Source: Adhaeribacter arboris (GTDB lineage: Bacteria > Bacteroidota > Bacteroidia > Cytophagales > Hymenobacteraceae). Taken from it: a stretch of DNA of 64,000 bases. Below are positions 1 to 9,469 of this stretch, piece by piece. Position 1 is the stretch's first letter, and every line of letters starts with the position of its first letter. The stretch spans positions 3,906,001 to 3,970,000 of the forward strand of contig NZ_PYFT01000001.1 of assembly GCF_003023845.1 (NCBI RefSeq), read 5' to 3'. The notes below the pieces were generated by a model. That model worked only from the letters and a program-made list of their open reading frames with translations, had not been told where the DNA came from and made no database searches. A program made the translations under genes and the position numbers.

Positions 1-2141
1 TAGACTCTTGGTACTCCCGCGTTCATCCGGAAGATGCAGCGCGCGTTGAGCACAGCGTACAAAACGTCATTCAACATGGTCTGGAAGTCTGGAGCGATGT
101 ATACCGCTTTAAACGGAAAGATGGTTCCTACGCCGAAATTCTGGACCGGGGCTTTGTACTGCGCGATGGCAACCAGAAACCCTATCGTATGATTGGGGCC
201 ATGATTGATATGAGCGAAGCCAAACAAGCAGAGCAAGAAGCCCGGCAAAATGCGACCCGCTTTAATAGCTTAATGGAAGCATTGCCCATCATGACCTGGA
301 CTGCTCTGCCTACCGGCGAAGTAAACTATTATAATCAACGTTGGTCGGAATATCTGGGCGTATCGCAACAAAAAATATTAGAACTTGGCTGGGAAAATTA
401 CATCCATCCGGATGATAAAGCTATCACGCATAGTAAATGGCAGCATGCCCTAGCTACCGGCACTAACTTAGAGATAGAAAACCGTTGGCGGTCCGCTAAC
501 AGCAATGAGTACCGTTGGTTTTTGGTTCGGGCTGTACCCATCCACGACGAAAAAGACCAGATTACTCTTTGGGTTGGCTCCCACACTGACATTGAGGTAC
601 ACAAGCGATTTCAGGAAGAGCTACAAATTCGCGACGAAAAATTACAACGTATCCTAAGCCAGGCCCCCGCGCATTTCTGTTTAGTAAAAGGACCGGATCA
701 GATTATTGACCTGGCAACGCCCGGAATTCAGCAACTTTTTGGCAACCGCGAATGCCTTGGATTACCCATTGCCACTGCCTGGCCCGAGATCGAGGAACAA
801 GGTTTAACCCGGCTAATGAAGCAAGTTTACTCTAGTGGCGAGGCCCTAATTTTTCGGGAAACCAAAGTAATGGTAGATCGCCATAACGAAGGCCAATTAC
901 AAGAAGGATATTTTAGCTTTACTTATCAGCCTTTCCGGGACAGCCATGGTACCATTGAGGGAGTATTAATTTTAGCTATTGAAGTAACCGGCCAAGTACT
1001 GGCGAAACAGCAAGCCGAATTGTTAACGGAACAGCTGCGGACGGAAAAAGAACGTTTTGAATTTCTGGCCGAAACCATCCCGCAATTTATCTGGACAACG
1101 GACGCACAAGGTTACCACGAGTATTTTAACCAACGCTGGATTGATTATACGGGCTACAATGTAGAAGACAGTAAAGGCACCGAAATGTGGAACAATTTAC
1201 TGCATCCTGATGACCGAGAACGGTCGCGGATTCGCTGGGAACATTCGCTGCGCACCGGCGAATTTTACGAAGTGGAGTACCGCTTTAAAAGTAAAACCGG
1301 AAACTACCGCTGGTTCTTAGGTCAGGCTACTCCCATGTACGATGCCAATGGTACCATTACCAAATGGTTTGGCACCTGCACCGATATAGAAGAAAAAAAA
1401 CGAGCCGAAGAAGAATTACTGGCTATTAACCAGGAACTGCGCAAGACAAACGAAGATTTAGATAGTTTTGTCTATACCGCTTCGCACGATTTAAAACTAC
1501 CCATTATTAGTATGTCGCGCATTTTTAGTGAACTTACCCAGTCAGCCCAGTTTACCGCCCCGGATGCCGAACTTTTAATAACCATGTTTCATAAATCGCT
1601 GGATCAGCTTCATACAACTATCCGGGACTTAGCTGATATCGTACAGGTACAAAAAAATTTAGATCAACATCAGGAAATTACCTCGCTGGCTGAAATTACC
1701 CAAGAGGTTCAACTAAGCATTCAGGATATGATTAAAGAATCGGATGCCCAAATTATTAGTCATTTTGCTACCGTTCCAACTATTTACTTTTCGCGCGTTA
1801 ATCTTAAAAGTATTATTTATAACCTGCTGAGCAACGCAATAAAATACCGTTCTCCGCACCGGAATCCCATAATTACCATTAAATCAGATAAAGAAAATGA
1901 ATTTACCGTGCTAACCGTACAGGATAATGGTTTAGGTATTAACTTAGAGCGGCACAAAGGCAAATTATTTCAAATGTTTAAGCGCTTTCACAACCACGTA
2001 ACCGGTTCCGGAATTGGCTTATACATCATAAACCGGATTGTCCAGAACAATGGCGGACGCATAGAAGTAACCAGCGAAGTAGATGCCGGCACCACGTTTA
2101 AAGTATACTTAAAGAACCAGGATAGAACCCATAGCACATGA
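1..2141 (+). CDS. PAS-domain sensor histidine kinase, 5' end outside the window
   Basis: Open from the first base in the frame of codon 3-5, so the gene starts upstream and 712 codons are visible. The first ~60 codons are the end of a PAS_3 fold (HPEDAARV, then YRFKRKDGSYAEI and a PAC-like tail ending GAMIDMSE). At least two further PAS_3/PAC units follow (HPDDKAITHSKW with WVGSHTDIE; HPDDRERSRIRW with WFGTCTDIEEKK) around a less typical PAS. The C-terminus is a HisKA_3-like/HisKA dimerisation segment with SHDLK (phospho-accepting His at nt 1485-1487), an N box (YNLLSNAIKYR), G1 (DNGLGI) and G2 (GSGIGLYI). No membrane segment is visible, so it may be a cytoplasmic sensor. The stop overlaps the start of the next gene (ATGA), so the two are translationally coupled. 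The signal sensed is unknown. Confidence 0.93.
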   Translation, partial: DSWYSRVHPEDAARVEHSVQNVIQHGLEVWSDVYRFKRKDGSYAEILDRGFVLRDGNQKPYRMIGAMIDMSEAKQAEQEARQNATRFNSLMEALPIMTWTALPTGEVNYYNQRWSEYLGVSQQKILELGWENYIHPDDKAITHSKWQHALATGTNLEIENRWRSANSNEYRWFLVRAVPIHDEKDQITLWVGSHTDIEVHKRFQEELQIRDEKLQRILSQAPAHFCLVKGPDQIIDLATPGIQQLFGNRECLGLPIATAWPEIEEQGLTRLMKQVYSSGEALIFRETKVMVDRHNEGQLQEGYFSFTYQPFRDSHGTIEGVLILAIEVTGQVLAKQQAELLTEQLRTEKERFEFLAETIPQFIWTTDAQGYHEYFNQRWIDYTGYNVEDSKGTEMWNNLLHPDDRERSRIRWEHSLRTGEFYEVEYRFKSKTGNYRWFLGQATPMYDANGTITKWFGTCTDIEEKKRAEEELLAINQELRKTNEDLDSFVYTASHDLKLPIISMSRIFSELTQSAQFTAPDAELLITMFHKSLDQLHTTIRDLADIVQVQKNLDQHQEITSLAEITQEVQLSIQDMIKESDAQIISHFATVPTIYFSRVNLKSIIYNLLSNAIKYRSPHRNPIITIKSDKENEFTVLTVQDNGLGINLERHKGKLFQMFKRFHNHVTGSGIGLYIINRIVQNNGGRIEVTSEVDAGTTFKVYLKNQDRTHST

Positions 2142-2587
2142 GAAAAATTATACCTTTAAATTTAATAATGCTGGTGGATGACGACGATACCACCAATTAC
2201 TTAAATCATCGTCTGCTAACTCAAATGAATGCTGCTCGCCATATTAAGGTGGTGAAAGACGGGGAAAAAGCTTTCGAATACTTGACTCATGCTTGCGATA
2301 AAGCGAACCATGCCACCCACCCCTGCCCGGACTTAATTTTTATGGATATTAAAATGCCGGTAATGGATGGTTTTGAGTTTCTGGAAATGTACGAACAAGC
2401 AGATCTGGCGCTTAAAAATAAGGTTACCATTTTAATGTTAACTTCCTCGGCTAGTTTTTACGACTTGGAGCGTTTAAAAAAATACGAGGCCGTTAAAAAG
2501 CATTATTCTAAAGCTCTTACCGAAGCCGACGTTAAAGAAATATTAACCGAGTATTTCCCGAACCACATTACCGTTGCAGAAAACTAA
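2138..2587 (+). CDS. Single-domain CheY-like response regulator
   Basis: 149 residues, a stand-alone receiver domain with no output domain. The acidic pocket is LVDDDD near residue 12, the phospho-accepting Asp is in FMDIKMPVMDG near residue 70, the conserved Thr/Ser is in MLTSSA, and the conserved Lys appears as HYSKAL. Start ATG overlaps the kinase stop by four bases (ATGA), so it is the cognate partner of the upstream PAS kinase. This class (Rcp1-like, with the longer loop before the phosphorylated Asp) is common beside multi-PAS kinases and usually signals by protein contact rather than DNA binding; the latter point is family knowledge, not visible here. Confidence 0.93.
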   Translation: MRKIIPLNLIMLVDDDDTTNYLNHRLLTQMNAARHIKVVKDGEKAFEYLTHACDKANHATHPCPDLIFMDIKMPVMDGFEFLEMYEQADLALKNKVTILMLTSSASFYDLERLKKYEAVKKHYSKALTEADVKEILTEYFPNHITVAEN

Positions 2588-2693
2588 CCAAAGCCGGGCG
2601 GTTCTTTCTGCGCTTGGTTACCAATTTGTACCAGCAATAAACTTTTTCCTTCACCTTTTATTTAGATCTGTTTTATTATAATTTAATTGGTAA

Positions 2694-3224
2694 ATGGATC
2701 TAGAACAAAATACCTACCTGCAAATTGTATATCGGGCGGTAGCGGTGTATGTATTTATTATTCTGGCTATCCGGTTATTCGGCAAAAAAGAACTTAGCCA
2801 GTTATCCGTCATCGACCTGGTATTTATTTTACTCATCAGCAATGCCGTACAAAATGCCATGGTCGGTCCCGATACTACTCTAAGCGGTGGACTAATGGCT
2901 GCTGGCGCCTTGTTTTTAACCAATTATATCTTAAAGCTAGTAGTTTACCAATCGAAGACCTGGAGTAAATTTTTACAAGGCGAACCGGTAATGCTTATTT
3001 ACAAAGGCCGGGTAAAAGAAGCTAATCTGCGTAAAGTGCATCTGTCGAAAGCCGAATTAGAGGGCGCGGCCCGGGAGCACGGCGTGGAAGACCTTAGCGA
3101 AGTGGATTTAGCGGTTTTAGAAATTGATGGTAATATTAGCATTCTGACGCACGATTTCCGGCAGAAGCATATTACCCAGCGTAAAATTGCCGCGAAGCAA
3201 ACCCAAAATAATTCCGACGGTTAA
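2694..3224 (+). CDS. DUF421 (YetF-type) membrane protein
   Basis: 176 residues with two or three N-terminal hydrophobic segments (residues ~8-28, ~35-55, ~62-85) followed by a cytosolic domain. The pattern RLFGKKELSQLSVIDLVFILLIS and the later GEPVMLIYKGRV and DLAVLEIDGNISIL match the DUF421/YetF family of small inner-membrane proteins of unknown function. Starts 106 bases after the response regulator with its own ATG, so it may have its own promoter. Length and order of segments are normal for the family. No functional partner is evident next to it. Confidence 0.88.
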   Translation: MDLEQNTYLQIVYRAVAVYVFIILAIRLFGKKELSQLSVIDLVFILLISNAVQNAMVGPDTTLSGGLMAAGALFLTNYILKLVVYQSKTWSKFLQGEPVMLIYKGRVKEANLRKVHLSKAELEGAAREHGVEDLSEVDLAVLEIDGNISILTHDFRQKHITQRKIAAKQTQNNSDG

Positions 3225-3419
3225 AATTACTAGCACCCTAAAGAAATAATGCTTCTATTAAATTTTACCAGAATTTATGCATGTGGCTCGTTAAGTTTAT
3301 GACTTAAAACGGTATTACGAGCTGGCAACAAGCCGGTCAGGCCATGGTAAAGCAGCGTAATTTTTATTTTAATTTTGCTCTGTAGCGTTTAGTATTACGT
3401 AGATCTTTTTAACCAGTTT

Positions 3420-5129
3420 ATGAAAAAAATCTTTCTTTTAACGATTGCTGGCTTACCGTTATTATTTAGCTGCAGCGAAAATAATCGTCAACCCACTGCC
3501 GAAACTAATACTGCCATCACGGAAGCCATTCAGCCGGCTCTTACCAGTTTTACCGCTGATGCTATTCTAAAACATACGAAAGTATTAGCATCTGATGCCT
3601 ACGAAGGCCGGGCTCCGGGTACTAAAGGCGAAGATTCTACGGTGGCTTACCTGACCCGCCAGTTTAAACAACTTGGATTAGCGCCCGGCAACCCGAATGG
3701 TACTTACATCCAGGATGTACCGCTTTACGGTTTTGCCGCGCAGCCTACCGCTTCTTTTACGGCGAATGGCAAGAAAATTAATCTTTCTTTTCCCAACGAT
3801 TACGTGGCTTTTTCGCACCAATACAAACCCCGCGTTACCGTTACTAACTCCGATATGGTATTTGTGGGTTACGGGATTGTAGCCCTCGAATACGGTTGGG
3901 ACGATTACAAAGGCGTGGATGTAAAAGGCAAAACTATTGTGATGTTAATTAACGACCCACCTATTCCGGATGGCAGTGATACCTCGAAACTGGATGGGAA
4001 GCTGTTTGGCGGCCGGGCCATGACGTATTACGGCCGCTGGACCTACAAATACGAAATTGCCTCGGAAAAAGGAGCGGCCGCCGCCATTATTATTCACGAA
4101 ACTGGTCCGGCTGGTTACCCTTATGAAGTAGTATCGGGCAGTAACAGCCGCGAAAACGTCGATATTCAGACTCCCGATAAAAATGCCGGGCAGGTAGCGG
4201 TAAAAAGCTGGATTACCACCGATAAAGCAAAAGAGTTATTGGCCGCTTCGGGGCAGGATTTTGCCGCGCTTAAAAAAATGGCTCTTCAAAAAGATTTTAA
4301 ACCGGTAGCTTTACCGGCCAAAGCCAACTTCGATTTAAAACTGACCTTGCGCGAGCTGAAAAGCCGGAATGTGATTGCTAAATTAGAAGGCTCCGATCCA
4401 AAGTTAAAAAACGAATTCGTGGTTTATACCGCCCACTGGGACCACCTGGGCAAAGACCCTAAACTTACCGGCGACCAGATTTACAATGGCGCTCTCGATA
4501 ATGCTACCGGTACGGCTGGCTTACTCGAATTGGCCGAAGCGTATAAAAAATTACCGGAAACGCCTAAACGCAGCATCTTGTTTTTGGCGGTAACCTCCGA
4601 AGAAAAAGGTTTATTAGGCTCTAAGTATTACGCGGCCAACCCTTTGTACCCCCTTAATAAAACTTTGGCGGATATTAACATGGATGTACTCAACGCGTAC
4701 GGCCGTACTAAAGATGTGATTATTATTGGCTATGGTAATTCTACTTTAGATGATATTTTGGCCCAGGCGGCGCAAACCCAAAGCCGGAAAATAGTGCCAG
4801 AAGCCACCCCGGAAAAAGGCTCTTTCTACCGTTCGGATCATTTCGAGTTTGCCAAACAAGGCGTACCGGCGCTTTATGCTGAATCCGGCGAAGAAGCGGT
4901 AGATAAGCCGCAAGATTATTTCCGGAAAAAAGCCGAAGCTTATACTGCCAACGATTACCATAAAGTAACGGACGATGTTAAAACGGATTGGGATTTTTCC
5001 GGCGCCATCCAAGATTTACAACTGTACTTTATAGTAGGCTACGACGTAGCGCAAGGCAATACTTACCCCGAATGGAAACCTGGTACCGAATTTAAAGCTA
5101 AACGCGAAGCCACGTTAAAAGTACAGTAA
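3420..5129 (+). CDS. Secreted M28-family zinc metallopeptidase with PA domain
   Basis: 569 residues. An N-terminal lipoprotein signal ([10 protein letters not shown], lipobox Cys near residue 18) places it on the envelope. A PA-type insert is seen around residues 140-260 ([21 protein letters not shown]). The M28 zinc site is visible: HWDH near residue 339, Asp in NGALDNATG near 360, the catalytic Glu pair in TSEEKG near 394, and the last His in RSDHFEF near 474. It probably releases N-terminal amino acids from peptides outside the cytoplasm. It stands alone between a DUF421 gene and a convergent ABC operon; a hairpin-containing spacer follows it. Confidence 0.94.
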   Translation: MKKIFLLTIAGLPLLFSCSENNRQPTAETNTAITEAIQPALTSFTADAILKHTKVLASDAYEGRAPGTKGEDSTVAYLTRQFKQLGLAPGNPNGTYIQDVPLYGFAAQPTASFTANGKKINLSFPNDYVAFSHQYKPRVTVTNSDMVFVGYGIVALEYGWDDYKGVDVKGKTIVMLINDPPIPDGSDTSKLDGKLFGGRAMTYYGRWTYKYEIASEKGAAAAIIIHETGPAGYPYEVVSGSNSRENVDIQTPDKNAGQVAVKSWITTDKAKELLAASGQDFAALKKMALQKDFKPVALPAKANFDLKLTLRELKSRNVIAKLEGSDPKLKNEFVVYTAHWDHLGKDPKLTGDQIYNGALDNATGTAGLLELAEAYKKLPETPKRSILFLAVTSEEKGLLGSKYYAANPLYPLNKTLADINMDVLNAYGRTKDVIIIGYGNSTLDDILAQAAQTQSRKIVPEATPEKGSFYRSDHFEFAKQGVPALYAESGEEAVDKPQDYFRKKAEAYTANDYHKVTDDVKTDWDFSGAIQDLQLYFIVGYDVAQGNTYPEWKPGTEFKAKREATLKVQ

Positions 5130-5240
5130 GACTGTTATTAATAAATCTAAAATGCAGTTAAACCCAGCAGGCTTTGGAAACATTATTGTCCGAAACCGGG
5201 GTCTGGAGAATTAAAATAAAATTTATCCCACTCTCTCAAG

Positions 5241-5378
5241 TTATCCTGGAAGGATCTAACCAGTTAAAAGCAATGGCCGTAGCTAAACCAGTCCCGCCAT
5301 TATTTACTTTTAGCAAGTAATGCCCGATTTTACGGCGGGCCTTTCTTCTTTTCTGCCGGTTAGATTCTTCCAGGATAA
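5241..5378. repeat. 138-bp inverted-repeat element between convergent genes
   Basis: The arms 5241-5261 and 5358-5378 are reverse complements over 21 bases with one mismatch (TTATCCTGGAAGGATCTAAC on the left arm). Inside lies a second hairpin, CCCGCC at 5293-5298 with GGCGGG at 5334-5339 and a nested TTACTT/AAGTAA. The arrangement looks like a small non-autonomous element or a large double terminator. No target-site duplication is obvious. Confidence 0.6.
5293..5352 (+). terminator. Hairpin downstream of the M28 peptidase gene
   Basis: CCCGCC (5293-5298) pairs with GGCGGG (5334-5339) around an inner TTACTT/AAGTAA pair, followed by a pyrimidine-rich CCTTTCTTCTTTT run. It sits between a plus-strand and a minus-strand gene end, so it can serve the peptidase transcript. 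The rest of the 5130-5460 spacer shows no gene. Confidence 0.5.
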
Positions 5379-5460
5379 CGGAAGAGAGAATAGATCATAC
5401 AGCAGTTTGTAAGGTTTCGGATAATCCTGATTTGATTATATAAATTAAAATTGCTATAGC

Positions 5461-6216
5461 CTAAAAATCTTTCCTTAAAAGAATCTTTTCTATTATAAAA
5501 TAAAAAGAACTCCCTAAGACCAGGCAAGCTACCGTGCCCACCCAATTAATACCATTCTGAAATAAAAAGTTGTCGTTGCTCAGGTAACCGGCTCCGGTCA
5601 TGTAATTAAAAATATTGAACGGCTTAAAAAACGGGAATTTAGAAACAAAGAAAAGAGTAACCATAATACCTACTCCTACGGTGGGCACTACTAGTTCCTT
5701 CGAGATAAACAAAGACAGAAATACGCCTAAAATCATAAACAAAACCCCACCGGTGCTCATCAAGAAACTAAATAACAAAGCATCTTTTAACGGATAAGTA
5801 AAATGATAAATCGTGGCTAAACCTGGAATGAGTACAACCGGAACGAATGCCAAAAGAACCATCTCGATTATTGCCACAATAATTTTAGAGCGGAATAATA
5901 ATTTGCGATGCAAAGGCAAGGCCAGGGTAAACAACGCACTACCATTTTGTTTTTCGTGCATTAAGCCCCCCAACCCAAAAATAAAACACGAGAAAATAAA
6001 CATGGTTAATAAATAACCTTTGTATAAAAGCACCCACACGTATTGGGTAAAAACCAGGTGCTTCGCAGGATAGTTGGCGGAATAGTCCGAAATAAATTTT
6101 TCGGAACGATTGATAGTAAAAAAAATAATCACCGCAATAATCAGAACCGACGAAAAAAATTTCGTCCGGCTTTCCAACCAGTTCTTATATAACAGGATGC
6201 CTAAATAATTCTGCAT
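5461..6216 (-). CDS. ABC transporter permease (second of pair)
   Basis: 251 residues from the ATG at 6216 (an upstream TTG is possible). Six hydrophobic stretches are visible, with a hydrophilic loop containing HEKQNGSALFTLALPLHRKLLFRSK that is nearly the same as in the adjacent permease (EYEQGSSLFTLALPVTRKQLFLQR); the two genes are paralogues, and the loop is typical of ABC-2 type exporter subunits. It starts two bases after the stop of the upstream permease and is the last gene of a GntR-ATPase-permease-permease operon. Substrate unknown; YtrA-type operons of this layout often respond to cell-wall or peptide stress. Confidence 0.85.
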   Translation of the reverse strand: MQNYLGILLYKNWLESRTKFFSSVLIIAVIIFFTINRSEKFISDYSANYPAKHLVFTQYVWVLLYKGYLLTMFIFSCFIFGLGGLMHEKQNGSALFTLALPLHRKLLFRSKIIVAIIEMVLLAFVPVVLIPGLATIYHFTYPLKDALLFSFLMSTGGVLFMILGVFLSLFISKELVVPTVGVGIMVTLFFVSKFPFFKPFNIFNYMTGAGYLSNDNFLFQNGINWVGTVACLVLGSSFYFIIEKILLRKDF

Positions 6217-6218
6217 AA

Positions 6219-6995
6219 TCAAAAGTCCCGTTTTTTAATAATCTGAAAGGATAGCAACAGTAAACTACTTCCCGCAAAAAAACAACCGATTAATGCCTGC
6301 CAGGTGAAAAATGCGGGTTTGTTACTTTTTCCGGCCATCAGGGATTGTAGATCGAAAAGGCGGAGCCAGTAAGCTTTGGGAATATTTTCGGTATCCGGCG
6401 GATAAACGACATAAAAAACAATGATTAACCCTAACATAATCAAAAAAGGTAAAACATCGGTTTTTATAATGGTATTCATAAATACACCTAAAGCGTAGAA
6501 TACCATGCCGCCTAAAATAAAATAACAAGCATGAACTAAAGCCTCTTCCAAAGGGTAACTCCTACCCGTAAAAAATGAAAAAAACGGAATAATAAAAACG
6601 GGTACCAACGCTAATACCACTATTTCAGAGAAGCTGACGGCAATTCTTTGCAGAAAAAGTTGCTTCCGGGTTACCGGCAACGCAAGCGTGAATAAAGAGC
6701 TTCCTTGCTCATACTCATTCTTGATACCGCCCAGCGATAAGATTACGGCAAAAATTACCCAGATATTCTGCAAAAGGTAATTATAAAGAAAGTGCCAGAT
6801 AAAGTAACGATAATCGGCTATGGCCAGGGGCATCCACCAGGGATCTTCCCACTCCGGATGCAATTGCTTATCAAGCGCCCATTGCGCAAGAATCATGGGT
6901 TGCCCCAGAACAAAAAACATACTCACCGCTACTACGAAAACTAAACCAATAAAAAAGCGGGTTTTAGTTTCAAGCCAAATCTTGTAGAGCAACAT
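6219..6995 (-). CDS. ABC transporter permease (first of pair)
   Basis: 258 residues from the ATG at 6995, chosen over a TTG at 7004. Six hydrophobic segments, starting with KTRFFIGLVFVVAVSMFFVL, and an ABC-2 type loop EYEQGSSLFTLALP shared with the next gene. Its start lies inside the end of the ATPase gene (26-base overlap), which indicates coupled translation. With the neighbouring permease it should form a heterodimeric membrane channel driven by the upstream ATPase. Confidence 0.86.
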   Translation of the reverse strand: MLLYKIWLETKTRFFIGLVFVVAVSMFFVLGQPMILAQWALDKQLHPEWEDPWWMPLAIADYRYFIWHFLYNYLLQNIWVIFAVILSLGGIKNEYEQGSSLFTLALPVTRKQLFLQRIAVSFSEIVVLALVPVFIIPFFSFFTGRSYPLEEALVHACYFILGGMVFYALGVFMNTIIKTDVLPFLIMLGLIIVFYVVYPPDTENIPKAYWLRLFDLQSLMAGKSNKPAFFTWQALIGCFFAGSSLLLLSFQIIKKRDF

Positions 6996-7887
6996 CTTCT
7001 TCAATAGCTTTTAAATTTTCTAAAAAAATATCTTTCAGACTTAAGTCGATGATTTCCAAAGAAAGTGGTTGCAGTTTGCTTATTTGGGCTATAATTGGAC
7101 CGGTTGGTCCTTTTACCAACAACATCACCCAATTGCCTTCCTGAGTTACACTTTTAATGCCGGGCAGGTTAAAAAGAGCCCGAGGTGGTGAAAAAGTAAA
7201 GTAAAGTTTGATTTGCTTGTAATTACTTTTTAATTCATCTAATGGAGCTAATTCGATCCGTTTTCCGCGGTGAAGCATTAGAATGGTATCGGCTACTTGT
7301 TCTACTTCGTAAACCTGATGGGAGGAAAAAAGTACGGTTTTTCCTTCTGCGGCCAGGGTAACCAAGAGCTTTAACACTTTTTCGTTATTTACCGGGTCTA
7401 ATCCTTCCGAAGGTTCATCCAGAATAAGTATTTCTGCGTTCCGGCAAACTCCTAGAATGAGAGCCGTTTGGGTGCGCATGCCTTTCGATAATTTGCTTAT
7501 TTTTCGGTCAATCGGTAACCTAAACTCCTGTAGTAAATGCTTTTCTAAATCTTCGCGCCAGTTCGGAAAAAATGATTTGGTAAAGCGGATAATTTGGCCC
7601 ACGGTCATGTAATCGTATAAGCGTTTATCTTCGGCTACGTAGGCTACTCGTTTTCTTATTTCTAAGCTATCTTCTTCTTTATCTATGGCGTAACCTAAAA
7701 TATTTCCACTGCCTTCGGTTGGTTTTACCATACCCAATAACATTTTAATAGTAGTACTTTTACCGGCCCCATTTTGCCCTAAGAACCCACAAATACTGCC
7801 CCGTTGTACGGAGAAGCTTAAATGATCGACAGCCGAAACATTTTGATAGAGCTTGGTTAAATTTTTAACGGTAATTACTTCTTCCAT
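6970..7887 (-). CDS. ABC transporter ATP-binding protein
   Basis: 305 residues. Walker A is GQNGAGKST near residues 38-46, the signature is LSKGMRTQ near 135, Walker B is ILILDEPSEGL near 155, and the H-loop is FSSHQ. The ~80-residue C-terminal extension is of the CcmA/YtrB-like type seen in single-ATPase exporters. It overlaps the GntR gene upstream by 13 bases and the first permease downstream, so the four genes are one operon. It energises the paired permeases; substrate unknown. Confidence 0.94.
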   Translation of the reverse strand: MEEVITVKNLTKLYQNVSAVDHLSFSVQRGSICGFLGQNGAGKSTTIKMLLGMVKPTEGSGNILGYAIDKEEDSLEIRKRVAYVAEDKRLYDYMTVGQIIRFTKSFFPNWREDLEKHLLQEFRLPIDRKISKLSKGMRTQTALILGVCRNAEILILDEPSEGLDPVNNEKVLKLLVTLAAEGKTVLFSSHQVYEVEQVADTILMLHRGKRIELAPLDELKSNYKQIKLYFTFSPPRALFNLPGIKSVTQEGNWVMLLVKGPTGPIIAQISKLQPLSLEIIDLSLKDIFLENLKAIEEDVALQDLA

Positions 7888-8285
7888 GCGGCTTCTTTTA
7901 AATAGTTGGTTTCTTTTTTAAGCAGTTCGGCTTCCATTATTCTTCTAATTTCAGGAGTACTTAATCCTTTGCTGAGCAACCGCTCAATAATTTTTTGGAT
8001 AGACAGCGCTCCCTGAGAAATTATTTCGGCTTTGGAAATACTAGCTCGCTTACCGGTGATAAAAGCGCCGGTACCGTGATGAATTTCAATTACTCCTTCG
8101 GTTTCTAATTCTTTGTAAATTTTAATAACCGTATTTGGATTAATTACCAGCTGTTCTGCCAAAACCCGAACACTAGGCAATTGATCGCCGGCTTGAATAG
8201 CTCCTAATTCAACAGCATGAATAATTTGTTCTTTCACCTGTACATAAATAGGAATACCCGAAGTAAGATTAGGTTTGGTAAACAT
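7875..8285 (-). CDS. GntR-family (YtrA-type) transcriptional regulator
   Basis: 136 residues from the ATG at 8285. An N-terminal winged helix-turn-helix covers residues ~8-75 (PIYVQVKEQIIHAVELG, QLPSVRVLAEQLVINPNTVIKIYKELETEGVI), followed by only a short helical tail; this short form is the YtrA subfamily, which controls linked ABC exporters. It is the first gene of the operon and is likely to repress it; a dyad overlaps its start region (see the operator entry). Confidence 0.92.
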   Translation of the reverse strand: MFTKPNLTSGIPIYVQVKEQIIHAVELGAIQAGDQLPSVRVLAEQLVINPNTVIKIYKELETEGVIEIHHGTGAFITGKRASISKAEIISQGALSIQKIIERLLSKGLSTPEIRRIMEAELLKKETNYLKEAAWKK

Positions 8286-8287
8286 CA

Positions 8288-8311
8288 ACTGTTCTATTGT
8301 TATATAACAGT
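8288..8311. promoter_or_regulatory. Candidate GntR operator
   Basis: ACTGTT at 8288-8293 and AACAGT at 8306-8311 form a dyad spaced by 12 bases, and GTTATATAAC at 8299-8308 is a perfect 10-base palindrome inside it. It lies just upstream of the regulator's ATG (8285), where autorepression of the operon would act. Assignment is by position and symmetry only. Confidence 0.45.
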
Positions 8312-8553
8312 ATAAATGTAGAAGTAAAATTGAATAAAAAAAGTATTCCGAAATATTTTTTTATTTAGCCGAGAAAGTTGTCTAAATCAGACTTCTAAGA
8401 AGCCTATTTATAAAATCCGAAGTTTGCCTGTTAGTATATGTTTGATAGTTTTGTCCGCACTTTAAAATAAAATTCCTGGAGTGTTCGGGTTACTTTTTGG
8501 GCAATAAAGTATTAAGTACAACAATTGAAAATCATTACTTTTAATAAAGGATT

Positions 8554-8781
8554 ATGAAAAATCTATCAAAAATCACGGTTTTAGCGTTTGCCGCTCTTTC
8601 CTTTACTTTTGCTTCCTGCGATTCTAAAAAAGCAGAGAATGCCGAAACTACTACTGAAAGCGCAGTTGATGCGGCGGGCGCTGAATTAGATTCGGCCACT
8701 ACCCCAAGTGAAGGTGATACGGCTGTAGTACAAGACCAACCTGTACAAGATGGCGTAGTTGATTCTACTGGCACAAAATAA
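8554..8781 (+). CDS. Small Ser/Thr/Glu-rich lipoprotein
   Basis: 75 residues. A signal peptide with lipobox (LSFTFASCDS, Cys near residue 23) is followed by an acidic, low-complexity tail rich in Ala, Glu, Thr and Val with no fold signature. Such short acidic lipoproteins are frequent in Bacteroidota and mostly uncharacterised. It is monocistronic: divergent from the GntR operon upstream and followed by a strong terminator. No function can be assigned. Confidence 0.8.
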   Translation: MKNLSKITVLAFAALSFTFASCDSKKAENAETTTESAVDAAGAELDSATTPSEGDTAVVQDQPVQDGVVDSTGTK

Positions 8782-8801
8782 GGAAATGTACTATTTTGGA
8801 G

Positions 8802-8840
8802 AGCCTTGCTTCTTACCGGGAGCAAGGCTTTTTTGTTTTT
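8802..8840 (+). terminator. Rho-independent terminator of the small lipoprotein gene
   Basis: AGCCTTGCT (8802-8810) pairs perfectly with AGCAAGGCT (8821-8829) around a ten-base loop and is followed by a run of T. It lies 20 bases after the stop codon. The remaining spacer to 9109 is AT-rich and shows no convincing gene. Confidence 0.9.
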
Positions 8841-9109
8841 ACCCCAACTTTAAAAGCGATAGTACCAAGCAGAAAATGATTCATAATTGTTATAAAAATA
8901 AGTCAGGAGAAATACTTATTTTACGATAAATTTTACCCAGAGAACGTACAATATAATTTGTCAAATACGCGCAGAATATTATTTAGAATTTATTTTCTCT
9001 TCGGTATCCCTTTTACTAATTATAAAATTTCGCTGCTTACTGCAACATACTTTATGGTATCAGGTAGTCGTTTTAATAGAAAGTATTTTTCACTAAATCT
9101 TTATCAGCC

Positions 9110-9466
9110 ATGCTTTTATTCCGGAATAGTTTTGTTGCTTTTATTCTTTTAGTAATTACTTCTTTCACCCTTTACCACCACGGTTGGGCCGATTACGATC
9201 AGGATAAAGTAATTGATTTTACGGGTCCGATTCAGGAATTTACTTTCGAGAACCCACACGCTATAGCCAAGGTAAAACAAGACAAAAAAGTCTGGACGGT
9301 AGTTTTGGCCCCCACCAGCCGCATGCAGGAACGGGGAGTGCCCACAGCTAAACTAGTTAAAGGCAGTCAACTGCACGTGGTAGGCTATCCGCACAAAGAA
9401 AAGAAAGAGGAAATGCGGGCCGAGCGAATTTTCGTAAACGGGACAAAATACGAGCTGCGCCGCTAA
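9110..9466 (+). CDS. DUF6152-like exported protein
   Basis: 118 residues with an N-terminal hydrophobic signal (residues ~5-20) followed by HHGWADYD, TGPIQEFTFENPHAIAKV and a WTVVLAPTSRMQERGV segment. The order HHGW-Y-D, then TG...NPHA, then a small beta-rich OB-like domain resembles the DUF6152 family of periplasmic proteins. It ends three bases before the next gene and is probably co-transcribed with it. Role unknown. Confidence 0.7.
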   Translation: MLLFRNSFVAFILLVITSFTLYHHGWADYDQDKVIDFTGPIQEFTFENPHAIAKVKQDKKVWTVVLAPTSRMQERGVPTAKLVKGSQLHVVGYPHKEKKEEMRAERIFVNGTKYELRR

Positions 9467-9469
9467 AAT

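Noticed and set aside
8958-9152. Open frame of 64 codons upstream of the DUF6152-like gene
   Set aside because: No good start, no family features and overlaps the start of the real gene in another frame.
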